Shown here one piece after another: positions 32,780-42,735 of a DNA stretch of 64,000 nt. A program made the position numbers and the translations under genes. The stretch is from Bacteriovoracaceae bacterium. GTDB taxonomy: Bacteria > Bdellovibrionota > Bacteriovoracia > Bacteriovoracales > Bacteriovoracaceae. Positions within the stretch are counted from its first letter, which is position 1. Each line of letters opens with the position of its first letter. The notes beneath the pieces were generated by a model, which was not told where the DNA came from, made no database searches, and was given only the letters and a program-made list of their open reading frames with translations. The stretch covers positions 1-64,000 of the forward strand of contig JAIEMA010000013.1 of NCBI GenBank assembly GCA_019752535.1, written 5' to 3'.

Positions 32780-34939
32780 TTATAAATTTACCGACCAAAC
32801 GTAACTTGCCAGCGTGATAACCAAAACAATGAAATAGAATTGGATTTTACCAGACTGAACAATTCGTAATACTAAGTTAAACAAATTAACGGCAACGCCC
32901 GTTCCATCAACACCAACTGCATCGACGATAACGTCATCAAACCATCTCGAAGCTTTAAAGGCGACTCTATTCACTTTCGCCCAGCCATCAATGGCGAAGC
33001 GATCATAGATTCCCATATCAAAACTAGAAAGCGCCCGATTGAATGGAATCATTGCCTTCTGAATTAAGACACCTACGTAGAGATCATCAAAGTAGTAACG
33101 ATTCTGAAGAGCCTTCGTCCAACCCTTGAAGGTATCGGCCATCGGCTTCACAGAGCCCTTGATGTACATGAGGAACGCCAAAAATATTCCGGAAAAAGCG
33201 ATGATAATTGAACCAATCGCACCGTATGTGTGAGCTGAGTGGAGTCCATGCTCATTGTTCGCAGATGGACCCGAGTAACCAGACTGATGATGATAAACTG
33301 CTTTTGGCAACTCAGTCTTGATTCTCGTATCTACGGAAGAGAACTCTTGATTCGAGCGACCTACAAATTTTTCAACCTTCGGTGCTTCAATAAGAATTTT
33401 AAACCACTCTGTCTTCGCTCCAAAAACCTTCCCGAAAGATTGACCAGTGAGGGTACCGCAGTACCAGAAGCCTAGGGTGAAGACCGTAAGAATAAGAAGA
33501 GGAACGTTGCTGTTAAAGCCAATGTGCTCATGGTGACAGTGATCATATAAATGATGGTCGCGTGGTTTTCCGAAGAAAATTAGGAACATCATTCTGAACA
33601 TATAGAACGCCGTGAGGAAAGCACCGGCAAAGCCAAGAATTGGTACAATCATCCAGACTTTGTTTTGTCCCGCAAACACACCCCAGAAAAGAGCGTCGCC
33701 TAAAATTCTGTCTTTCGAAACAAATCCTGCAAAGAATGGAACGCCAGCAATGGCTAAAGTACAACACATCATTGCGAGGAAGGTGAAAGGAAGTTTTTTT
33801 CTTAATCCACCAAGGCGTGGCATTTCTTGCTCATGAACGGAGTGGATGACAGATCCTGCCGAAAGGAAGAGGCATGCTTTAAATACAGCGTGAGTGATCA
33901 AATGCATGAATGCCGCATTGTAAGAGCCAACACCAACTCCTATAACCATGTACCCGAGCTGTGAAATCGTCGAGAAAGCAAGAACGGCTTTAAGATCGGT
34001 TTGAACAAGCGCAATAGTGGCCGCTCCAAATGCGGTGATCGCTCCTATGAGTGCAATGAAGTGAGTTAAGTCGCCCGCAACCATAAGTGGATAAGTACGA
34101 AGTGATAAATAAACACCAGCGGCAACCATTGTGGCAGCGTGGATGAGAGCTGAACATGGAGTAGGCCCCATCATGGCATCAGGTAGCCAGACTTGCAGTG
34201 GAAACTGAGCAGATTTACCAATTGTGCCCATAAAGACACAGAAGCCCGCAAATGTAGCAAGACCAATTCCCAAAACTTGCTGGTTCGCAAATTTGCCATC
34301 AGCAATCGCTGCATAAATGTCTACAAAACTTACTGAGCCCACAACTTGCCAAATTGCGACGATACCAAGGAGGAAGAAAACATCTCCCGCTCGTGTCGTC
34401 ATGAAAGCTTTAAGGGAGGCATTTCCAGCTTTTTCTTTTTCGTAATAAAAACCGATAAGAGAGTATGAGCAAAAGCCCATAAGCTCCCAAAAAATAAATA
34501 CTGAAAGTAAGTTATCCGATAAAACGAGACCAATCATTGCACTCGTAAAGAGAGAGACGTAGACAAAAAATCTTCCGTATCGTGGGTCATCGTGCATGTA
34601 CCAAGTAGAAAAAAGATGAATGAGAGTAGCGACACCTGTAACCATGAGCAACATAACAGCCGTCATGTTGTCTATATATATGCCCATGTTAACTTTGAAG
34701 ACTTGTGTGCCCGCTGAGAGATCAAACCAGTTAAAAACTTTGTGAATATAGTAATCAGTGGCAAATGTGCCAGTGAAATCAAAGAAGATTCTCAAGGCAA
34801 AAAGGAATGAGATAAAAATGGCAATGACGGAGAGCCAGTCCCCGTGGCGTGGAAGTTTTCTTCCAATAAATGCATTTATAACAAATGCAAAAAATGGAAA
34901 GAGAAAAATCGGCGCAATCGATCCAATTGTGTATTCCAT
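32780..34939 (-). CDS. nuoL: NADH-quinone oxidoreductase subunit L
   Basis: 719 residues: ~16 helices plus the long lateral helix region at the C-terminus (FKGWTKALQNRYYFDDLYVGV onward). VFIFWELMGFCSYSLIGFYYE holds the key Glu; MGPTPCSALIHAATMVAAGVYL and KAVLAFSTISQLGYM are family motifs. A histidine-rich loop (DHHLYDHCHHEHIG) precedes the last domain. GAGGAATTAAT before the ATG. Distal pump subunit of complex I. Confidence 0.97.
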   Translation of the reverse strand: MEYTIGSIAPIFLFPFFAFVINAFIGRKLPRHGDWLSVIAIFISFLFALRIFFDFTGTFATDYYIHKVFNWFDLSAGTQVFKVNMGIYIDNMTAVMLLMVTGVATLIHLFSTWYMHDDPRYGRFFVYVSLFTSAMIGLVLSDNLLSVFIFWELMGFCSYSLIGFYYEKEKAGNASLKAFMTTRAGDVFFLLGIVAIWQVVGSVSFVDIYAAIADGKFANQQVLGIGLATFAGFCVFMGTIGKSAQFPLQVWLPDAMMGPTPCSALIHAATMVAAGVYLSLRTYPLMVAGDLTHFIALIGAITAFGAATIALVQTDLKAVLAFSTISQLGYMVIGVGVGSYNAAFMHLITHAVFKACLFLSAGSVIHSVHEQEMPRLGGLRKKLPFTFLAMMCCTLAIAGVPFFAGFVSKDRILGDALFWGVFAGQNKVWMIVPILGFAGAFLTAFYMFRMMFLIFFGKPRDHHLYDHCHHEHIGFNSNVPLLILTVFTLGFWYCGTLTGQSFGKVFGAKTEWFKILIEAPKVEKFVGRSNQEFSSVDTRIKTELPKAVYHHQSGYSGPSANNEHGLHSAHTYGAIGSIIIAFSGIFLAFLMYIKGSVKPMADTFKGWTKALQNRYYFDDLYVGVLIQKAMIPFNRALSSFDMGIYDRFAIDGWAKVNRVAFKASRWFDDVIVDAVGVDGTGVAVNLFNLVLRIVQSGKIQFYFIVLVITLASYVWSVNL

Positions 34940-34940
34940 A

Positions 34941-35246
34941 TTAATTCCTCAACTGTGTAGCTTCATCAATGTGAATCGTTTCTTTCAATTGGAAGAAACG
35001 AATGACAATTGCGAGCCCAACAGCAGCTTCTGCAGCCGCAACAACTATTATAAATAATGCGAAAATGTGCCCGTCGAGGTTGTTGGTCACAAACTTTGAG
35101 TAGGCAACAAAGTTAAGTGCCGCTGCATTAAGAATCAACTCAATACCCAAGAGAATGGCCACAATGTTTTTTCTTGCAATCATGACCATAAGGCCAATGA
35201 CAAAAAGAATGATCGAAATAATTAAATAAGACGCCAGACTAATCAT
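34941..35246 (-). CDS. nuoK: NADH-quinone oxidoreductase subunit K
   Basis: 101 residues and three helices, with both membrane glutamates present (LLGIELILNAAALNF and AAAEAAVGLA) and the C-terminal basic segment. ATG 35246, with GGGAG six bases upstream, gives the family length; the track start 35297 only reflects an open frame. One base before nuoL. Intact, in contrast to the NuoK-like gene at 28024. Confidence 0.96.
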   Translation of the reverse strand: MISLASYLIISIILFVIGLMVMIARKNIVAILLGIELILNAAALNFVAYSKFVTNNLDGHIFALFIIVVAAAEAAVGLAIVIRFFQLKETIHIDEATQLRN

Positions 35247-35256
35247 GACGGTCTCC

Positions 35257-35787
35257 CTATTGCTTTCTTGGGCGAGCAATAATTGCTGCACCAACAAGAG
35301 CGCCTAATAATAATACTGATGAAATTTCGAAAGCCAGGATGTGATCCTTAACAAGCAACATCCCGAGCTCGTTAACAGTACTCACAAATGATCCATTGTT
35401 CTTAAGTTTTGAAAATTCGCCCAATCTCTTAATCAATTGGATATTTGTCAGAATAAATACAACTCCAACAAACGAAGCCATCACATAAGTGAATGCGTTG
35501 CCCATTGTTGGGGCCAATCCTAAAAGATTTTGAGCTTTAGACACAAAGTCTTTTCCACCAGTTAACATAACGGCAAAAAGCATCAAGATTACAACTCCAC
35601 CCACATAAACCATCACCTGGGTGACGGCCACAAAATCAGCACCAAGAGTTGCGTAGAGACCTGCAATCCCGATGAGTGAAGTAAGAAGAAACACACATGA
35701 ATGCATGATGTTTTTTGTCGTTAAAACTAAAACAGCGCCCAAAATAGTAAGTATCGCAGAGGCAATAAATAATAGGTTTAAAAACAT
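35257..35787 (-). CDS. nuoJ: NADH-quinone oxidoreductase subunit J
   Basis: 176 residues and five helices. ADFVAVTQVMVYVGGVVILMLFAVML is the defining pi-bulge helix linked to proton coupling; the end HILAFEISSVLLLGALVGAAI is typical. GAGGAATT before the ATG. Lies 6 bases after nuoH and 10 before nuoK. Confidence 0.96.
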   Translation of the reverse strand: MFLNLLFIASAILTILGAVLVLTTKNIMHSCVFLLTSLIGIAGLYATLGADFVAVTQVMVYVGGVVILMLFAVMLTGGKDFVSKAQNLLGLAPTMGNAFTYVMASFVGVVFILTNIQLIKRLGEFSKLKNNGSFVSTVNELGMLLVKDHILAFEISSVLLLGALVGAAIIARPRKQ

Positions 35788-35793
35788 AATTCC

Positions 35794-36906
35794 TCAGTGT
35801 CCTAAAATTTGAACGATTGATTGGCCCCTGAATGCAACCATCCATATCGCCGACCCAATCAAATTAAAAATTGCAATTGGTGTTAAGTATTTCCAGCAAA
35901 TTGACATTAGATGATCCACGCGCAGACGTGGGAACGTCCAACGCACCCAAATAATGACGTAATAAAGAGCAAGCGCCTTACCAACCAAAATTGTTACTTG
36001 GATAAATTGAATAGGAAGAATATCAATTGAAACATGGACAGGCAGATTGTAGCCGCCCAAAAATAAAGCAGCAGCCACACCACTGACAACAAAGACCTCA
36101 ATGTATTCCGCTAGGGCAAAAAATCCAAAGCGCATACCTGTATATTCAGTGTGGTATCCAGACACGAGCTCTGATTCAGCTTCAGGCAAGTCGAATGGAG
36201 CTCTATTTGTTTCGGCCATTGCTCCTACGAAATAGATAAAAAATGCGAGGAAGCTGAATGGATTATGAAAAATGAACCAGTTTGTAATGAAGCCTTCTTG
36301 CTGACTTACTATATTTCCAAACGACATGCTCCCGGCAGTAAGCGTGATCGCTAACACAGAAAGAGTCACTGGAATTTCATAGGAAATAATTTGCGAAGCC
36401 CCGCGCATCCCACCCAACATAGACCACTTTGAGTTTGAGGCATAACCACCCAAAAACACACCAAGTCCAACAAGCGAAGAAATTGCAATTAGATAAAATA
36501 CACCAACGTTAAGATCAACAAGCGTAAATCCGCTTGAAATCGGAAGGACGGCCAGTGTGGCAAAGACCCCAACAAGGCACAACATAGGAGCTAAATAGAA
36601 AAGAAATTTGTCAGCCGAATTGGGCATAACATCTTCTTTAGTTATCATTTTCACGCCATCGGCTAAAAACTGAAGCAAGCCATAGGGTCCAACACGGTTA
36701 GGCCCCAAGCGCATTTGAATATCGGCCGAAATTTTTCTTTCAGCATAAGTACCAAGGCCACCAATGGTTGCAGCGACAGCAACAAAGACACCAGCTGCGA
36801 TGGCAAATATTAAAGTGGTGAGAAGAAGTGAATTCTCACCAAAAATCTTGATTAAAAAATCAAAAAACTCATACTGAGCTAGATAACTTACAATTGTTTG
36901 ATTCAT
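35794..36906 (-). CDS. nuoH: NADH-quinone oxidoreductase subunit H
   Basis: 370 residues with eight helices; forms the quinone chamber at the arm junction. Motifs ERKISADIQMRLGPNRVGPYGLLQ and AETNRAPFDLPEAESELVSG are complete. The ATG overlaps the nuoA stop (ATGA). nuoB, C, D and I, normally between A and H, are missing here. Confidence 0.97.
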   Translation of the reverse strand: MNQTIVSYLAQYEFFDFLIKIFGENSLLLTTLIFAIAAGVFVAVAATIGGLGTYAERKISADIQMRLGPNRVGPYGLLQFLADGVKMITKEDVMPNSADKFLFYLAPMLCLVGVFATLAVLPISSGFTLVDLNVGVFYLIAISSLVGLGVFLGGYASNSKWSMLGGMRGASQIISYEIPVTLSVLAITLTAGSMSFGNIVSQQEGFITNWFIFHNPFSFLAFFIYFVGAMAETNRAPFDLPEAESELVSGYHTEYTGMRFGFFALAEYIEVFVVSGVAAALFLGGYNLPVHVSIDILPIQFIQVTILVGKALALYYVIIWVRWTFPRLRVDHLMSICWKYLTPIAIFNLIGSAIWMVAFRGQSIVQILGH

Positions 36907-37346
36907 GCAGACACCTTCTTAGCCTTGCTTGCCACTTGCTTTTGTGATGACACTTGATAACTGCGTACCCAATCAAGATCACCTTTCTTCCAACAGTAAA
37001 CAATTCCTGTAATTAAAATCACGATGAAGACTAAAAACTCGACGAGGATAAAGATTCCATTTCCTTCTTTCACCAATTGATTGAAAACAGTGGCTACGGG
37101 AAACATCAAAACCGATTCAACATCAAAAATAATAAATATTAAGCCAACAACGTAGAAGCGAACGTTAAATGCGGACCAGGCCGTCCCTACAGGAACCTCA
37201 CCACACTCATAGGGTGTATTTTTTTGAAGCGTTGGCTTCTTGGGGCTTAACAAGACAGAAGCAAAGTGTCCGCCTACAAACAAAACAACTGCAGCTATCA
37301 TCATGATAACAACGGGCATCAATCCATCGATTTGTGTGGATGTCAT
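36903..37346 (-). CDS. nuoA: NADH-quinone oxidoreductase subunit A
   Basis: 147 residues, three helices, with NTPYECGEVPVGTAWSAFNVRFY and the acidic IFDVESV motif intact. ATG 37346 has GGAG six bases upstream; the track start adds 17 residues. First gene of the nuo unit, divergent from mfd. It ends in a lysine-rich tail (SSQKQVASKAKKVSA). Confidence 0.96.
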   Translation of the reverse strand: MTSTQIDGLMPVVIMMIAAVVLFVGGHFASVLLSPKKPTLQKNTPYECGEVPVGTAWSAFNVRFYVVGLIFIIFDVESVLMFPVATVFNQLVKEGNGIFILVEFLVFIVILITGIVYCWKKGDLDWVRSYQVSSQKQVASKAKKVSA

Positions 37347-37494
37347 GGGGATCTCCAGGGAGAAAAACTTTAATGAAAAAACCTCTTTACGATACAAAAG
37401 ATGTTGAAAAGAGCAAAGATGTTATTTTGGATTGCTTAAGGTAGATTGCTTAAAAAATTTGCAACAAATTAAACACTGCTTTCCAGATGACACC

Positions 37495-40400
37495 ATGAAT
37501 CCATTTATAAACCTGAGTCAGCGTATACAACATTGGCTAGAGCAAAAGCCTAGTGAGATGTTCGTTCGCGGCGTGTCTTCGAGCTCTTGGTCTTTCATTT
37601 ATTCTCAAACAATTGAGAAGAATTTTGCTTCGCGAAATGTTGTGATTATCACTCCCACAACTGAAGAGGCTGAACGTATTTGGGATGAGACAAAACATAA
37701 CGAAAATACCCATTTTTTTCCAGGCCTAGGCCATTCACCCTACACCAGTATTCTTTCATCTGAGTCTGCGCTAATGCAGCGCTTTAATGTTTTATCCCTA
37801 CTTTCTAAGTCGGAGAATCCACTCACAATTATTACGTCACTCGACGCGTCACTGCTTTATTGTCCACCAAGAAAATTTTTTGAAATAAACGGCCTTAAGC
37901 TTGCCACAGACGATATTGTTGCACCACAGCTTCTATCCGAGAAACTTGTAGAGCTCGGTTATCGATCAACACCCTCTATTGAAGAGCCCGGAACATTTAC
38001 GAGAAAGGGTGAAGTTTTTGATATTTTTCCTATTAGTAACAATCCCATTCGTCTTCATTATTTTGATGATCTTATTGAGTCTATTCACGAGATGGATCCA
38101 GAAACTCAAAAAACAATTCAAAGTATTAAAATCGAAAAAATCCTCATTTCACCTGCGCCTGGGTTACTCGCCAAAGATGAGTTCTCAACAACACTAAGAG
38201 CTAATCTTCCTCAACCACAGCCACAATTCAAAAATCGTTACGACACAAGAAAGTCTATTTTTCAGCAGCTCTCGCAAGGACTTCTTTTTGAAAACTATCC
38301 CGTGTATGCGCCACTTTTTTTTGAAAAACCAGAAACACTTATAGATTACCTACCTTCTAATTCAATCATTATTGAAATAGATAGAAACAATGCCACCCAG
38401 GAATGGGACAGTTTTCTAAGTGTTTGGAGAGATGAGTTTGAGCTTGAGTCACAAAGAATTGATTCTTCCATCACACTACCTGGTCCAGAGAAACTAACAA
38501 AAATAGATTTGAGCACGCAGAAATTTCATCATCTGGTCGTTGAGTCGCTCGACATTACCGTCGATCTAGATAATAAAATTAAAAATGATATTCACCTCAG
38601 TGTGAATACTCTTCGCACACAAATTTTACCAAAAATCCAGGCCAGGATAGGAACTGTTCCGGATAACAAATTTGCCTATATTAAAGCCTTGATGGCCGTG
38701 CTGCGGGACGAAGTGAAAAAGGGAGCCAATCTTCTCATTTCAACTCGAACAGAGATCTCTCGCCAAGAATTTGAATATCTACTCAGAGAAAACGATATTC
38801 CTCTTAATGAAAATAAAATCTCATGGACAACAGCTGTTCTGACAGAGGGTTTTTACTATAAAGCCGAAAACCTTTGGGTAATCTCAGAAGCTGATTTATT
38901 TTCTTCAAAGCAGCGAAAGGCTAAGAAAACACAAGCGACAAATCCCGACTTATTTGCCGATCAACTCGCCACTCTTAAGGCCGGAGACTTTGTTGTTCAT
39001 CGTGATTTTGGTATTGGTATTTATAGAGGACTTGAAACTCTTAAGGTTGGAGATCAAGAGTCTGATTTTCTGGTTTTAGAATATGAAAAAAAGGATAAGG
39101 TTTACGTCCCGGTTTATCGATTAAATCTTGTTCAAAAGCATGCTGACGCTAATTCGCATGCAAAGGTTGCAAGCCTCCAATCAAAGAAGTTTTCAGAACA
39201 AAAAGCCAAAGCACGTCAATCTGTTAAAAAACTCGCATTTGATCTTTTAAGAATGCAAGCAGAGAGAAAGCTTGAAGGTGGCTTTCCATTTAGTGAACCA
39301 GATCATTTATTTAAGGAATTTGAACTTTCATTCCCATTTGAAGAAACGCCTGATCAGATGAAGGCTATCGCCGACGTGTTAGAGGATATGCAAGCCCAGT
39401 ATCCGATGGATCGACTTGTCTGTGGCGATGTTGGTTTCGGCAAAACGGAAGTCGCCATGAGAGGGGCATTCAAGGCCGTTCTTGATAAAAAACAAGTTGT
39501 TGTTTTAGTTCCAACAACTGTTTTAGCGCTCCAACACTATCATTCATTCAAACGCAGGTTTAACGCATTTCCCGTCAACATCGAGATGCTTTCTCGCTTT
39601 AAAACGGCCAAAGAATCTGCACAAGTTATAGCAAACCTTAAAGAAGGAACTGTCGACATTCTTATTGGGACACATGCAGTCCTTTCGGAAAAAGTGGAGT
39701 TCTTTGACTTGGGCCTTGTCGTTATTGATGAAGAACATCGCTTTGGGGTGAATCACAAAGAAAAATTAAAACTACTCAGAAAGGGAGTCGATGTCTTAAC
39801 GATGACAGCCACTCCCATTCCTAGAACAATGCAGATGGCATTTCTGGGAGTAAGAGACATGTCTATAATTCAAACTGCTCCGCCAAGAAGACAGGCCATC
39901 AAGTCTTATATTATTAAAGAAGATGATGTGACCCTTCGATCCGCTATTGAAAAAGAACTCTCTCGCGGTGGACAGATTTTTTATGTTCACAATCGCGTGC
40001 ACGACATTGAAGAGCATGAAATATATCTCAAGAAACTCGTTCCTAAAGCCAAAATCACAGTCACTCATGGGCAAATGCCTGAGAAGGAATTGGAAAAAAG
40101 AATTAATGATTTTATTGAACACAAAAGTGATATTTTGCTTTCAACAACGATCATTGAATCAGGAATTGATATTCCCAACGCAAACACCATGATTATTGAT
40201 CGAGCAGACACCTATGGTCTCGCTCAGCTCCATCAACTGCGCGGCAGAATCGGTCGCTCGGACAGAAAAGCCTATGCTTACTTCATGGTGCCAGAGAATC
40301 GAATTCTATCTGAGATTGCCACTCGCCGCCTTCAGGCCCTACAGACCTATGCAGAGATGGGTTCGGGTTTCTCTTTGGCATCTGCTGATTTAGAAATTCG

Positions 40401-40977
40401 TGGAGCAGGAGATATTCTCGGAGCAGAACAACATGGACACGTAGACCAGATAGGCCTTGAACTCTATATGGATCTATTGCAAGAAGCTGTATTAGAAATA
40501 AAAGGGGAGAAGACTCTCTCTGCGAGAAATATCGAAATCCAAGCTCCATTCAATGCCTTTATTCCAAACAATTATATAACCGACCACTCCGCTCGACTTA
40601 AATATTATAAAAGGCTTTCAAACTCTCAAAGCCATGAAAAAATTGATGAACTTTCCTCTGAAATAGCAGACTCTTTTGGTTTGATTCCTCGCGAGCTTGA
40701 AACCTTGCTCATAATTCTTCGCACACGGCTTTGGTTCAGACCGGCCGGCATCAGGCTGGCAAAAGTTTCATTATCCACAATCACATTGTTCTTTGACCAA
40801 GAGGTTCTCTCAAATGATGAAGACCTGAGAGACAAAATATTCTCAGTTTTCATTGGTAAACCCAAGCTCTACAAGATTAATCCGGACTCTTCAGTACAGT
40901 GCTTTTTTAAAGATACTGTGAGTCAACACACGCTCTTGGAATTTGCGAAACATGTTGCGGGGCAAATCGGGGCGTGA
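37495..40977 (+). CDS. mfd: Transcription-repair coupling factor Mfd
   Basis: Removes stalled RNA polymerase and recruits UvrA. About 1160 residues: UvrB-like N-terminal module, polymerase-interaction domain (DFVVHRDFGIGIYRGLETL...), helicase motifs GDVGFGKTE, DEEHRFGV, TATPIPRTM, QLRGRIGRSDR, then the TRCF C-terminal domain. The track begins at a TTG; ATG 37495 is my choice but its ribosome site is weak. It heads a plus-strand run ending with uvrA. Confidence 0.96.
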   Translation: MNPFINLSQRIQHWLEQKPSEMFVRGVSSSSWSFIYSQTIEKNFASRNVVIITPTTEEAERIWDETKHNENTHFFPGLGHSPYTSILSSESALMQRFNVLSLLSKSENPLTIITSLDASLLYCPPRKFFEINGLKLATDDIVAPQLLSEKLVELGYRSTPSIEEPGTFTRKGEVFDIFPISNNPIRLHYFDDLIESIHEMDPETQKTIQSIKIEKILISPAPGLLAKDEFSTTLRANLPQPQPQFKNRYDTRKSIFQQLSQGLLFENYPVYAPLFFEKPETLIDYLPSNSIIIEIDRNNATQEWDSFLSVWRDEFELESQRIDSSITLPGPEKLTKIDLSTQKFHHLVVESLDITVDLDNKIKNDIHLSVNTLRTQILPKIQARIGTVPDNKFAYIKALMAVLRDEVKKGANLLISTRTEISRQEFEYLLRENDIPLNENKISWTTAVLTEGFYYKAENLWVISEADLFSSKQRKAKKTQATNPDLFADQLATLKAGDFVVHRDFGIGIYRGLETLKVGDQESDFLVLEYEKKDKVYVPVYRLNLVQKHADANSHAKVASLQSKKFSEQKAKARQSVKKLAFDLLRMQAERKLEGGFPFSEPDHLFKEFELSFPFEETPDQMKAIADVLEDMQAQYPMDRLVCGDVGFGKTEVAMRGAFKAVLDKKQVVVLVPTTVLALQHYHSFKRRFNAFPVNIEMLSRFKTAKESAQVIANLKEGTVDILIGTHAVLSEKVEFFDLGLVVIDEEHRFGVNHKEKLKLLRKGVDVLTMTATPIPRTMQMAFLGVRDMSIIQTAPPRRQAIKSYIIKEDDVTLRSAIEKELSRGGQIFYVHNRVHDIEEHEIYLKKLVPKAKITVTHGQMPEKELEKRINDFIEHKSDILLSTTIIESGIDIPNANTMIIDRADTYGLAQLHQLRGRIGRSDRKAYAYFMVPENRILSEIATRRLQALQTYAEMGSGFSLASADLEIRGAGDILGAEQHGHVDQIGLELYMDLLQEAVLEIKGEKTLSARNIEIQAPFNAFIPNNYITDHSARLKYYKRLSNSQSHEKIDELSSEIADSFGLIPRELETLLIILRTRLWFRPAGIRLAKVSLSTITLFFDQEVLSNDEDLRDKIFSVFIGKPKLYKINPDSSVQCFFKDTVSQHTLLEFAKHVAGQIGA

Positions 40978-41014
40978 TAGCGTTTTTTTAAGCACTTTAT
41001 CGAAGAGGATCCTC

Positions 41015-41821
41015 ATGAAATTTGTATTTCTTGCCCTTGTTATTCTTTTTTCAACAAACCTCGCTTTTTCACAAAACGATGTGGTCGCAACGGTTAATGG
41101 AAAAAAAATTACTAAGTCTCAACTTGAAGATTACCACCAACAGAATTTGAGATTTATTTCGCAAAGAAAAATTAATCGCGAAGTCTCCCTAGATGACCTA
41201 ATCAATCGTGAGTTGGGCATTCAAAAAGCTCGCAAGACCGGAATCGACAAAGACCCTCTTGTTATCTCAAAAATGGAAGAAATTCTTTATCATGCACAAA
41301 TCTCTAAAGACCTAGAGGGTGAGTTGAAGAAAATTACCGTTTCTGATGATGAGGTCAGAAAGTACTACTCTGATAACAAGGAATACAGAACGGCTCACAT
41401 TCTATACCGTGTTCGCGTTCAGCCAACACCAGAAGAAGCTAAAAAAGCCTTAGAGCAATCTCTTTCCATTTATGAGGAAGTCAGCAAAAACCCAGATGCT
41501 TTTGCCTCACTTGCTAACAAATACTCTCAATCAACTGCTGCACCAGTCGGAGGCGATCTAGGTTTTCAACCGCCAACCAGACTTGCCCCGGAATACTATG
41601 AGGCGATTAAGGGACAAAAAGTGGGCTTCATCACGCGTCCAGTTCGCACACAGATGGGCTACCACATCATTAAAGTTTTGGGCGTGAAGGAATTTGAACA
41701 GATTGATAAGAATCTATACAAGAAAGTTATTTACGATCAAAAGCGTGATTCAATTCTTGCTTCATACTTTAAGACCCTCCAAAAGGGCGCAGACATCAAA
41801 ATAAATAAAAACATGCTGTAA
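41015..41821 (+). CDS. Periplasmic peptidyl-prolyl isomerase (PpiC/SurA type)
   Basis: Signal peptide (MKFVFLALVILFSTNLAFSQ), a SurA_N-like helical region starting VVATVNGKKITKSQLEDY, and one parvulin domain (TAHILYRVRV...GGDLGFQPPTRLAPEY...GYHIIKVLGV). It folds outer-membrane or secreted proteins. GAGGATC before ATG 41015; the track start 40943 lies in mfd. The stop overlaps the next start by one base. Confidence 0.9.
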   Translation: MKFVFLALVILFSTNLAFSQNDVVATVNGKKITKSQLEDYHQQNLRFISQRKINREVSLDDLINRELGIQKARKTGIDKDPLVISKMEEILYHAQISKDLEGELKKITVSDDEVRKYYSDNKEYRTAHILYRVRVQPTPEEAKKALEQSLSIYEEVSKNPDAFASLANKYSQSTAAPVGGDLGFQPPTRLAPEYYEAIKGQKVGFITRPVRTQMGYHIIKVLGVKEFEQIDKNLYKKVIYDQKRDSILASYFKTLQKGADIKINKNML

Positions 41822-42735
41822 TGTTATTTTTCATATTTTCATTTATCCTGAGCTCGGTTGATTCCGTTGCTCAGGATAAACTTCTCGACAAGATTGTGGC
41901 GGTTGTTAATAGCAGAGTTTACTCACTGTCTGAACTTGATCGTGTCGAAATCACGCTTCCTGCAAGAAAAGAAATTTCTCCCTTCCTCTACACTTCTTTA
42001 AAAATTTCTAAGCCTGAGCTTTTAGACCTCATGATTAAAACTCAAGTGATTCGCGATAAATTGGGTGGCCAAGGTTATGTCGTGGGTGATGATGCTGTTG
42101 AATCTCGTATTAAAATGACAGAAGAGAAATTAGGTTTAAATAGAGACAGTTTGTTGGAGTTTTTGAAAAGCAAGGGAGTCACTTACGAAGAATATTTTGA
42201 AATTATTCGCGAAGCAATGGAATACAATTTATTTACCACTCGTATAATCGGGCCTCTTGTTACTGTGACTGAACAGGAATTAAAAAACGAATTTTACAAA
42301 CGCCACAGCAGTGACAAAGCATTAAGCTTTACCTACCACCTTGTAGACTTCTCAGTTCCCTCGGCTCAGGCAACCGGCAAGGACACCTCTCTGTTTGTTC
42401 AAGCTTTGAAGGATTATCAACTTACGGGTCGTTTGGGTTTTGGCTTCTCGGATCTCGATGCCTCTCCAATTGAAGGGGTTAGGGAGGATGGACTTAACAA
42501 GGATATTGCAAAAGCCCTTTCACAAACTCCTGAAGGAAATTTTACTCCCTCTGTGGTTTTAGGTGATCGAATTCATAGTTTCTATGTCAAAACAAAAGAC
42601 CTTGTTGAATCAACCGCCTATCAGAAAACGAAAGAAAGACTCGAAGAAGAGTTATTCAACTCAAAGAGCCAGTCACTGACGAAAAATTGGTTTGATCGCG
42701 AGTACGGTAATTACTACATCAAAAAGAGTCTATGA
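41821..42735 (+). CDS. SurA-like periplasmic chaperone with eroded parvulin region
   Basis: 304 residues with a signal peptide (MLFFIFSFILSSVDSVAQ) and a SurA_N domain (DKLLDKIVAVVNSRVYSLSELD...). The region beyond ~170 has the outline of a parvulin domain (RLGFGFSD...IHSFYVK) without its clear HIL and GG motifs, so isomerase activity is doubtful. surA next to pdxA is a known order in Gram-negatives, which supports SurA identity. TAATG start overlap. Confidence 0.8.
   Translation: MLFFIFSFILSSVDSVAQDKLLDKIVAVVNSRVYSLSELDRVEITLPARKEISPFLYTSLKISKPELLDLMIKTQVIRDKLGGQGYVVGDDAVESRIKMTEEKLGLNRDSLLEFLKSKGVTYEEYFEIIREAMEYNLFTTRIIGPLVTVTEQELKNEFYKRHSSDKALSFTYHLVDFSVPSAQATGKDTSLFVQALKDYQLTGRLGFGFSDLDASPIEGVREDGLNKDIAKALSQTPEGNFTPSVVLGDRIHSFYVKTKDLVESTAYQKTKERLEEELFNSKSQSLTKNWFDREYGNYYIKKSL

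Noticed and set aside
39796-40122. 108-residue antisense ORF in mfd
   Set aside because: Opposite the conserved helicase domain with no ribosome site or domain.
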